Positions 17,347 through 23,877 of a DNA stretch of 64,000 nt are shown piece after piece (the first letter of the stretch is position 1; the number at the start of each line of letters is the position of its first letter). Origin of the DNA: Armatimonadota bacterium (lineage in GTDB: Bacteria; Armatimonadota; DTGP01; JAKQQT01); NCBI GenBank assembly GCA_036504095.1, contig DASXVS010000079.1, positions 1 to 64,000 of the forward strand. The letters are read 5' to 3'. Both the position numbers and the translations under genes were made by a program. The notes beneath the pieces are model-generated. The model was not told the DNA's origin. It searched no databases and worked only from the letters and a program-made list of their open reading frames with translations.

Positions 17347-18064
17347 TTCTGATGACCGGGTGGCAATTGTAACTGGAGCGGGACGTGGAATTGGGCGCGC
17401 GACGGCGCTGGCGTTGAGCAAGGCGGGCTTCACGGTCGTGGCGATGGCGCGGACTGATACCGACCTCGTGACGCTGTGCGACGAGGCGCTCGACGGCACG
17501 GTGGTTATGCACGTTGGAAGCGTAACTCACGACCGGGATGTCCACATGGCCTTCAAAACAGCCTCCGTTCTCGGAGACCTGTCGGTGGTCGTGAACGCCG
17601 CCGGATCGGCCTGGTTTGGGCCCACAACCGACTGCGGGCTGGACGATTGGCGCTCGGTCGTTCAGACCAACCTCACCGGCACCTTCTTCTGCTGTCGCGA
17701 GGCGCTTCGGACGATGGGGGACACGGGCCACATCATCAATATCGCGAGCGTGGCCGGGCACCAGGGGCTTCCCAACAGCGCGGCCTACTGCGCCTCCAAA
17801 TGGGGTGTGGTGGGGCTGACGAAATCGCTCGCCGCCGAGGTACGCGCATCGGGCCGCCACGGGATCCATTTCACGCTCTTGAGCCCCGGCAGCACGGATA
17901 CGCCGCTCTGGGACGCGCTGGACGACTCGCCCGACACGGCCGACATGCTGCAACCGGATGACGTCGCCAACGCGATCCTGAGCATCGTCACCCAGCCCCC
18001 GAACATTTCCGTGGACGAAATGATGCTGATGCCCGCCAAAGGCATACTGCCGTTCAAGCGGTGA
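17336..18064 (+). CDS. Short-chain dehydrogenase/reductase (SDR)
   Basis: 242 residues from the ATG at 17336. Classical SDR: cofactor loop TGAGRGIG (13-20), NAAG (87-90), catalytic Ser138 (NIASVAGHQ), Tyr151 and Lys155 in YCASK. The Arg after the glycine-rich loop and ART at residues 38-40 lean toward NADP(H). The C-terminus (DMLQPDDVANAILSIVTQPP) fits the 3-oxoacyl-ACP reductase-like branch. Substrate unknown. The start overlaps the end of the preceding gene by 11 bases, so the two are coupled. Confidence 0.92.
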   Translation: MYDDSDDRVAIVTGAGRGIGRATALALSKAGFTVVAMARTDTDLVTLCDEALDGTVVMHVGSVTHDRDVHMAFKTASVLGDLSVVVNAAGSAWFGPTTDCGLDDWRSVVQTNLTGTFFCCREALRTMGDTGHIINIASVAGHQGLPNSAAYCASKWGVVGLTKSLAAEVRASGRHGIHFTLLSPGSTDTPLWDALDDSPDTADMLQPDDVANAILSIVTQPPNISVDEMMLMPAKGILPFKR

Positions 18065-18081
18065 CCCATCGCTCGCGAATG

Positions 18082-18119
18082 ACCACAAAGGCACAAAGGT
18101 CGAACTCAGAACTCAGAAC
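18082..18119. repeat. Composite intergenic repeat (CCACAAAGGCACAAAG plus GAACTCAGAACTCAGAAC)
   Basis: A unit of the CCACAAAGGCACAAAG family is followed at once by a unit of the GAACTC-repeat family seen as a palindrome at 4318-4362. The two families thus occur side by side here, between convergent genes. Confidence 0.7.
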
Positions 18120-18203
18120 GAGGAATGATGAACGACGGATGACCCGGAAGTAGCGCCGCCGCGCGCCTCATGCGACGTTGGAATCTGGATTCCAGACGTT
18201 GGG

Positions 18204-18896
18204 CTATGGAGTGCGTGAATCCTTCACGTCGATGTGGATCTGCGCCACGGTCCTCCTCGCTACGTGGCCATCACAATACAACACGTTGTCCCGGCCAGTG
18301 CACGTCGACCAGTCATCGGTCGGCAGGTAATGGTCGTGCCAAGGGCGGTCTTCCATGCACAACACGGCCAATGCGGGTTTCCGGACCCTTGGAACCAGAT
18401 CGCCCACGAGGCCGTCGGAAAATCCGCGACCGTAATAGTCGTAACTGGCGATTCGGATGGCATAGAACGGCTTGGAGGTCCGGTGCAATCCAAATGGACC
18501 CTTCGGAAAAGTCTCGCCAATATCGCTTGGGCACTGCCAGATATGCGCGTCACGAACGTAGTCTTGTAGCGCTTCAGGCAGGGATGGGTGAAGGTTATCG
18601 AATACCACTGCGTCAACGCGCCAAGCCCAGGGATAGGCGCCCTCCCAATCGTTCCGGTAACAGTCTACTGCCATGCCAATCTGACGCAGGTTGCCCGCGC
18701 AATATGCCCACCTGGCCTTGGTCCTCGCCTTCGTGAATACGGGCAACAGGAGGCCCGCGATGATGGCGATGATGGCTATCGCCACGAGCAACTCGATAAG
18801 AGTAAATGCCGTCGATCGATGGTGGGACGCAACGCGCAGGGTGATGCGTGTATGCGAAATGCGTCGGACCGATACACGCAAATGTCTGCCCCGCAT
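18204..18896 (-). CDS. Type II secretion/pseudopilin-like protein with N-terminal methylation motif
   Basis: 230 residues from the ATG at 18896 (AAAGGGG upstream). A basic leader of 30 residues precedes the prepilin motif FTLIELLVAIAIIAIIAGLLLPV, with the processing site after Ala30 and Glu35 at the conserved +5 position. The globular part has paired cysteines (YCAGNLRQIGMA, IWQCPSD) and ends with a NVLYCDGHVARR segment, the H-x9-DG-like end common in multi-copy prepilin-like proteins of Armatimonadota and Planctomycetota. It is probably processed by a prepilin peptidase and inserted in a pseudopilus or surface structure. No other pilin gene is nearby. Confidence 0.85.
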   Translation of the reverse strand: MRGRHLRVSVRRISHTRITLRVASHHRSTAFTLIELLVAIAIIAIIAGLLLPVFTKARTKARWAYCAGNLRQIGMAVDCYRNDWEGAYPWAWRVDAVVFDNLHPSLPEALQDYVRDAHIWQCPSDIGETFPKGPFGLHRTSKPFYAIRIASYDYYGRGFSDGLVGDLVPRVRKPALAVLCMEDRPWHDHYLPTDDWSTCTGRDNVLYCDGHVARRTVAQIHIDVKDSRTP

Positions 18897-19094
18897 CGTG
18901 CGAAACCCCTTTGCACTTGAAGACGAGATTGGTCGTTGCCCAGGAAGGTAGTTACGCCGGTTCGCCTTTGAGCCGGTGAATGGGACGAGAACGTGGTCAC
19001 GATCACTCGTCCGCTTGTTGGACGATGTCCGTTCGCTGTGGGTTCCTCGGCGGAGTCCGGATTCTGAATTCTGCACTCCGACTTCTGAATTACG

Positions 19095-19112
19095 CTTTGT
19101 GCCTTCGTGGTT
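19095..19112. repeat. CCACAAAGGCACAAAG-family unit
   Basis: CTTTGTGCCTTCGTGGTT, one base different from the family core. It overlaps the stop codon of the alpha/beta hydrolase by two bases. Just upstream (19062-19091) is a TTCTGAATTCTGCACTCCGA-type stretch that also looks like intergenic repeat material. Confidence 0.6.
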
Positions 19113-19989
19113 ATCGCGTACTTCCCGCCGCCAGGAACCGCGCGAAGTAGTCTTTCTTGGAAACGGTGTCGTTGTGGGCCAGGTCCAGCGTGTGGATGAA
19201 CAGCACGCTCCGCGCCTTGAGGTCGGCATCCTTCCATTCGCCGTCCAACGTCACCTTGTACTTCACCCCGCGGCCCTGGAGCATAGACATCAGAATCACG
19301 TTGGCGGACGCCAGATGCTCCGTGAAGAGGCTGATGAGGCGCCGCCCGTGCCCGCGTTTCGCCCATTCCGCGAAGCCCTCCAGATTGCCGTAGGAGGCGT
19401 CGAACAGAACAACGTCCCTGATGTTGTCCGCCAGGCCCCCGCGCTGCAGGATGGCGCTCGTAACGTTGTACCCGCCGCTGTGAGCGGTGAGGGTGACGCG
19501 GCCAATCTTCTCTGTCGTCAGCTTTCCCGCACCGTGCAGGTAGGCTGCAACCTCGCGCAGCAGCGCCTCGAAACCGCCTGCGTCCAGTTCGAGGTGGCCG
19601 TCGCCGGAATCCGTGGCGTCCTTTGGCCCCTGCGGCACGAGGAGGATCGCGTTCATGCCGCTTTGCACGAATTCCTTCCTCAGGTTGTACTCCTCAAACA
19701 CCTGCGACACGTGGTTCATATGCCCGTGGAAATGGACCACGAAGTCGGTCGCCTCGCCGGGTTTGAGTCCGGCGGGGATGAAGATGCCGACGGTGCTGTC
19801 GGAGTAGTGTGTCGCAGCGTCGAAGGCCTTTCCATTGACCGTATACCCGTTCTCCCGGCTCCTGTGGGGGTAGGGGGCATTTGCGAACGAACGCAGGATG
19901 AGTTCGCCCTCGGGCGTCTTCTGAGCGGCGGCGGGGAGCACGGCCATCAGTCCGAGCGCGGCAACCGCCATTGCGGCAAACGATGTCAT
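19111..19989 (-). CDS. Secreted alpha/beta hydrolase
   Basis: 292 residues from the ATG at 19989 with Shine-Dalgarno AAGGAGA. Signal peptide ends AAAQ near residue 23. The oxyanion-hole strand VVHFHGHMNHV (about 84-94), nucleophile elbow AHSGGY (Ser171) and the late LAHNDT (His) make an alpha/beta hydrolase triad plausible, with Asp in VVLFDASYG. Secreted esterase or peptidase activity is the likely general function; no substrate can be named. It follows ispDF after 16 bases on the same strand, apparently as the last gene of the operon. Confidence 0.82.
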   Translation of the reverse strand: MTSFAAMAVAALGLMAVLPAAAQKTPEGELILRSFANAPYPHRSRENGYTVNGKAFDAATHYSDSTVGIFIPAGLKPGEATDFVVHFHGHMNHVSQVFEEYNLRKEFVQSGMNAILLVPQGPKDATDSGDGHLELDAGGFEALLREVAAYLHGAGKLTTEKIGRVTLTAHSGGYNVTSAILQRGGLADNIRDVVLFDASYGNLEGFAEWAKRGHGRRLISLFTEHLASANVILMSMLQGRGVKYKVTLDGEWKDADLKARSVLFIHTLDLAHNDTVSKKDYFARFLAAGSTR

Positions 19990-20005
19990 AGGGTGTCTCC
20001 TTCGG

Positions 20006-21187
20006 TTATCTCGATATCAGCATCGCTACAGCGTGGGCGGCGAGGCCGGCGCCGGCGCCGAGATCGCCGAGCCCCTCGGCGGTGGTCGCCTTGATGCCGA
20101 CGGCATCCTCCGCGATTCCCAGGACGCGCGCGATGTTGGCTTTCATCGCGGCGGTGTGGGGACCGACTTTCGGGCGTTCCGCGATCACTGTGATATCCAC
20201 GTTGCCGGTGCGGTATCCGGCCGACCCGACGCGCGTCACCACCTCGGCGAGAAGGTCCATGCTGGAAGCCCCCCGCCACTGCTCGTCCGTGTTGGGAAAC
20301 AGGTGGCCGATATCGGGCAGCCCCGCCGCGCCTAGCAGGGCGTCCATCACGGCGTGCAGCACGGCGTCCGCATCCGAATGGCCAAGAAGGCCGTAATCGA
20401 GGCCGAAATCCACGCCGCCCAGGACCATTCTCCGGCCCTGTTCGAACCGGTGCACGTCGTAGCCGTATCCAATGCGAGGTAAATTCAAAGAGCCCCCTCC
20501 CCGCGAACGCAGGATGGCCTCCGCCAGCGCAAGGTCGTCCGGTGTGGTGATTTTCATGTTCAGGGGAGATGCCTTCACGAGGTGCACCGGGTACCCGGCG
20601 CTCTGCAGTAGAGCGGCCTCATCGGTGAACTGCGCGCCGGTACTCGTGGCGGCCTCGTATGCGTGGCGCAGATCGGCCGTACGGCAGCATTGGGGGGTCT
20701 GGGTGGCCCACAGTTGGCTCCGGTCCACCGTCTCATGCACCAACCCGTCCGGAGCGCGCTTCAGCGTATCGGCCACCGGTATCGCGGCGACGCCGGTCCC
20801 GCAATCGACGACGCTGCGAATACACCGGGCGATCGTTCCGGCATCGATCAGTGGCCGCGCCGCATCGTGGACCGCCACGATAGGTGACTCCACGATGGCC
20901 AAGGCGTTTTTCACCGAATCCTGGCGAGTCTCGCCGCCTTCAACGATTCGACAGGGGATCTTCAGGCCGGAGCGGAGTTGCGCGACGCTCTCCATATCGC
21001 TCGGGGAGACTGCCACAACGATGGCTTCAACGCAACCGCTGGCGGCGATGGCATCAAGCGTGCGGCGCAGAATGGGGCGCCCCAGCAAAGGCTCAAGCAC
21101 TTTGTTGCGGGGCGCCCCGAACCGCGAACCACGGCCCGCCGCAGGGACGATAGCCGTAACGCCGGCGCCTATTTCTCCAACGTCAAT
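20006..21187 (-). CDS. ispDF: Bifunctional IspD/IspF (MEP isoprenoid pathway) with a probable ATT start
   Basis: Makes CDP-methylerythritol (IspD, about 1-225) and cyclises it to the 2,4-cyclodiphosphate (IspF, from about 235). IspD motifs: AIVPAAGRGSRFG, EGGETRQDSVKNAL, VAVHDAARPL. IspF motifs: GYDVHRF (metal Asp and His), LLGHSDADAVLHA, DIGHLFPNTD and the C-terminal KATTAEGLGDLGAG. The nucleotide loop lies upstream of the first ATG, GTG or TTG (GTG at 21100), so a canonical start would delete it. The best fit is ATT at 21187, preceded by GGAG at an eight-base spacing and overlapping the end of the upstream gene by 19 bases. That gives 393 residues. A sequencing error is the main alternative. 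Confidence 0.9.
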   Translation of the reverse strand: MDVGEIGAGVTAIVPAAGRGSRFGAPRNKVLEPLLGRPILRRTLDAIAASGCVEAIVVAVSPSDMESVAQLRSGLKIPCRIVEGGETRQDSVKNALAIVESPIVAVHDAARPLIDAGTIARCIRSVVDCGTGVAAIPVADTLKRAPDGLVHETVDRSQLWATQTPQCCRTADLRHAYEAATSTGAQFTDEAALLQSAGYPVHLVKASPLNMKITTPDDLALAEAILRSRGGGSLNLPRIGYGYDVHRFEQGRRMVLGGVDFGLDYGLLGHSDADAVLHAVMDALLGAAGLPDIGHLFPNTDEQWRGASSMDLLAEVVTRVGSAGYRTGNVDITVIAERPKVGPHTAAMKANIARVLGIAEDAVGIKATTAEGLGDLGAGAGLAAHAVAMLISR

Positions 21188-21618
21188 TGCAGCATCTCCA
21201 CGTTTGCGTCTACGTTGTTCGCCATCATGCGCGGATGGGTGTCCACGATGAGTGACTTGCCGGGTGTGAATGTATAGGACAACGTCAGGTTGGTGGTCTC
21301 GTCGTTGCCGTCGGGCAGCGTCCGCTGGCGCTGCGTGAAGACGGTGGCCTTGACCACACCGTTGGCGTCCGGCGCATTGGCCGTGATTGTCACGCTTACC
21401 GTGTCCAGATCTGCCCTGTATCGGAACACCGCCTGATTCTCCTTGCCGGAGATGACAGCCGGTTTCAGTTTGGCGTAAGCGAAGGAGCGCTCGGCGCCGC
21501 TGTTCGTTGTCTTCATCAGCAGGACTTCCGGCTGAAACGTTGTCGGCGTAGCGGCGAGGCAGCCTGCCGCCGCGGCCGCAAGGATCATGGCCGCAAGAAC
21601 GCTGCGGAGTCTTTTCAC
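21169..21618 (-). CDS. Putative lipoprotein of unknown function
   Basis: 149 residues. The hydrophobic N-terminus ends in AAAAGC, an acceptable lipobox. The remaining 130 residues are beta-rich (QAVFRYRADLDTVSVTITANAP, LTLSYTFTPGKSLIVDTHP) and match no family I recognise. It sits between the PqqD-like gene (22 bases upstream) and ispDF (overlap), so it may belong with the PqqD/HprK/peptidase cassette. Confidence 0.7.
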   Translation of the reverse strand: MKRLRSVLAAMILAAAAAGCLAATPTTFQPEVLLMKTTNSGAERSFAYAKLKPAVISGKENQAVFRYRADLDTVSVTITANAPDANGVVKATVFTQRQRTLPDGNDETTNLTLSYTFTPGKSLIVDTHPRMMANNVDANVEMLQLTLEK

Positions 21619-21639
21619 GAATTCTCCTCCCGAATGGCC

Positions 21640-21915
21640 TTACTCGATCGTGAGCATGCCCTTATCTGCCAGGGCGCGGCAGAACCCAAGCACGTCCTGT
21701 TCCGCTTCTTCGCGGTCGACATCGAATTCCTCAACAACGAGGTCAAGAATCTCGCTGACGGTGAGCGTGCCGTCCGCCAGTTCCCAGATACGCGTGCCCA
21801 CGGGGTTCAGCGAGTGCATTACGCTTTCTTGCGGCGTGACGATGACGGCTCCGTCTTCGAAAATGCGCCATGCGGCATCAGGGTCACGGGTGATGTAGCG
21901 ATCAAGGTCAAGCAT
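21640..21915 (-). CDS. PqqD-like peptide-binding (RRE-type) protein
   Basis: 91 residues from the ATG at 21915, which has GGAGG nine bases upstream. The sequence follows the PqqD pattern: DPDAAWRIFEDGAVIVTP, HSLNPVGTRIWELADGTLTVSEIL, then EEAEQDVLGFCRALADKGML. PqqD-type proteins use a winged-helix fold to bind a leader peptide and hand it to a modifying enzyme. Its start overlaps the end of the HprK-like gene by eight bases. No radical-SAM, transglutaminase-like (B2) or obvious precursor gene is adjacent. Confidence 0.85.
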   Translation of the reverse strand: MLDLDRYITRDPDAAWRIFEDGAVIVTPQESVMHSLNPVGTRIWELADGTLTVSEILDLVVEEFDVDREEAEQDVLGFCRALADKGMLTIE

Positions 21916-22696
21916 GTTCAAACAGCCTCCAGAAAGTATTATCGGGCAGGAAATGCATCTTGTTTGCGGGCACGCGGCCCACGATATCGGCAATTCGGTC
22001 AACGGCGGCGTTGACCAGGTGTCTCTCGTGTGCGAAAAACAGAACGCAGGGCATGAGCGCCTTCAGGGCGGTCTTCGGCGTAATGGGCTCCAGATACACG
22101 GTGGAATCCTTCACCAGGTTGTTGAGCCCCGCCAGCAGAGCGCTCACATTATCACCGTTTTTCTGCAATTCTCCCCAGAACGGGGTCCCATAGGCGCGGT
22201 AATTATCACCGTCTTTGCGCAGGATGGTCAACTCGTCGCTGAGTATTTGTCTCGGAGCGGACAGGCGCGCGGTTGTTGTCTTGCCCGCACCCGAAACACC
22301 GAAAAACAAATAAGCGTTTCCATTACTCACAACGGAAGCGCCGTGAATCATGGCGCCCTCCAGGTCCAGCAGGTGGGTGGTGAAGAACACGCGAAGGCAC
22401 GAGTCGAACGAGTACATGTTAGGAGCGCAGGACCCATCGATGGTCCTCGCTTCCTTGCTGACGTCCATATGGAAGTCGCGCCGCTCGTAATGGAAGCCCG
22501 CGTCGGTGGTCGTGACGCGCGGCTGGTCCTCACCGACGGTGGTGATTCCGCGTTCCGTGTCCACCGTCATGGTGAATCCGTCCACCTCGGGCGTCACAAA
22601 ACCTTCGTAGCGGTCGGCGATCTGTGCGATCAGTTCGGGATTCTCGGAGTTTATGGTCAGGCCGACTCCGGCAATTTCAAGATTAATGGTTTGCAT
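21908..22696 (-). CDS. HPr kinase-like P-loop protein (HprK C-terminal fold)
   Basis: 262 residues. The P-loop FGVSGAGKTT (132-141), preceded by GAMIHGASVV and followed by ILSDELTIL (Asp/Glu pair), matches the HprK/PEPCK-like kinase fold found beside PqqD proteins in peptide-modification clusters. The His in the loop of true HPr kinases is not evident, so it probably acts on a peptide or small substrate rather than HPr. The N-terminal 110 residues are a divergent domain (EIAGVGLTINSENPELIAQI). Coupled to pqqD by an eight-base overlap. Confidence 0.82.
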   Translation of the reverse strand: MQTINLEIAGVGLTINSENPELIAQIADRYEGFVTPEVDGFTMTVDTERGITTVGEDQPRVTTTDAGFHYERRDFHMDVSKEARTIDGSCAPNMYSFDSCLRVFFTTHLLDLEGAMIHGASVVSNGNAYLFFGVSGAGKTTTARLSAPRQILSDELTILRKDGDNYRAYGTPFWGELQKNGDNVSALLAGLNNLVKDSTVYLEPITPKTALKALMPCVLFFAHERHLVNAAVDRIADIVGRVPANKMHFLPDNTFWRLFEHA

Positions 22697-22720
22697 AGAA
22701 TATGGCTGTGCTGCTCCTGG

Positions 22721-23770
22721 TTATAGTTCCTTGCGCGTCACCTTGAGCTTGGGGCCGCGCGTCCCCATGCCGGTGTAATGGCTCGCGAAATCCTGCGCCA
22801 CGGAACCGGTGTCTTCCACGAATCCAAGCTTGGCCGCCAACCGCAGTGACGGGGTGTTCTGCTCAAACGCGGCGTATCGGATTTCCTGCACCCCGCGCTT
22901 CGCGGCATCCTCCAGGCCGGCCCGCACCATGCGTTCCGCGAGCCCGCAGCCTCGTGCGGTCATCTTGACGTAAACGCTCATCACCCACCAGCCGGCGGCC
23001 ATTGGGCCGTCGTCACCCAGCGGCCCCACAACGGCGTGCCCTGAAACGAAATCATCGACAACCGCGACCCAGAGAACGGCGCCCGCCTTGCGGGTTCCCT
23101 CCAGCATTTGCCGCGCCTGGCTGCGCACGTGGTCCATGTCGATGCCCCCCATCGGCGAATGGAGCGCCGCCTGTTCGCCGAACAGCATCGCCAGGCCGTC
23201 GATATCGTCCACCGTCGCCTCACGGACGACGATCACGCCCACGCGCGCCCGTCGCCGAGCGCGCCACGCCGGCAGCGCCGCCAATGCCGCAAGCAGCCGT
23301 CTGCGAAACAACAGGGCCCTCACGAAGGCTGTCGAGTACGGCGCCGAAATCCGCGCCATCGCGGCGCCCAGGCGCCTTCGCGCAGGGGTGCGAAGATCGA
23401 TGAATCGCCCGCGGCGGTCCAGCCCGATCACCTGTCCCAGTATGTCTTCGGCCTGAACCGGCGGATCGGGAACGAGCAGCGTATCGCCTTTCACAATCCA
23501 TTGTTTCGCCGGGCCGGAACGAATCGCCAACACCCGGTGCGCGAACAGCCGTGTCTCGCGCGTCGTCAGGATGATGTCGCCCACCTGGATGGAATCGGGA
23601 TCAACGCTCACAACCCGGCACCGGTCTCCCGCACGGATCGAGGGGAACATGGACAGACCGGTGAGATCCAGCGTCATCGGCGCTACGGTCAGCGCTTTTC
23701 GCAAGAGATCGATCTTGGCCGGATTCAGGGATGTGGCGGGGCGTTGAGCCATACATTCAAGCGCGGACAT
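22721..23770 (-). CDS. S26-type signal peptidase domain fused to GNAT acetyltransferase
   Basis: 349 residues. N-terminal domain: DLTGLSMFPSIRAGDRC (Ser40 nucleophile), FAHRVLAI (His78) and WIVKGDTL (Asp96), the Ser-His-Asp arrangement of SipW/ER-type S26 peptidases. It lacks a clear membrane anchor. From about residue 175 a GNAT domain follows: VIVVREATVDDIDGLAMLF, VSVYVKMTARGCGLAERMVRAGL as acetyl-CoA loop, then NTPSLRLAAKLGF. First gene of the HprK/PqqD cassette. The ATG at 23770 follows a TATACT hexamer by 11 bases, suggesting a leaderless transcript; an ATG at 23752 is the alternative. Confidence 0.85.
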   Translation of the reverse strand: MSALECMAQRPATSLNPAKIDLLRKALTVAPMTLDLTGLSMFPSIRAGDRCRVVSVDPDSIQVGDIILTTRETRLFAHRVLAIRSGPAKQWIVKGDTLLVPDPPVQAEDILGQVIGLDRRGRFIDLRTPARRRLGAAMARISAPYSTAFVRALLFRRRLLAALAALPAWRARRRARVGVIVVREATVDDIDGLAMLFGEQAALHSPMGGIDMDHVRSQARQMLEGTRKAGAVLWVAVVDDFVSGHAVVGPLGDDGPMAAGWWVMSVYVKMTARGCGLAERMVRAGLEDAAKRGVQEIRYAAFEQNTPSLRLAAKLGFVEDTGSVAQDFASHYTGMGTRGPKLKVTRKEL

Positions 23771-23781
23771 TGGACGAAAAC

Positions 23782-23787
23782 AGTATA
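23782..23787 (-). promoter_or_regulatory. Candidate -10 of the S26-GNAT/HprK/PqqD operon (leaderless)
   Basis: TATACT on the minus strand, 11 bases before the ATG at 23770. No Shine-Dalgarno lies between, so transcription would start about four bases ahead of the codon. A -35 match is not clear. Confidence 0.45.
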
Positions 23788-23877
23788 TGCGGCAAGGCGG
23801 GCAGGGAGTCTAACCGCCCGCCTCGCGGAAAGGGTCTGATTCTCCACCGCGGGCAGCGCCTCTGGCGGGAATCCGCC

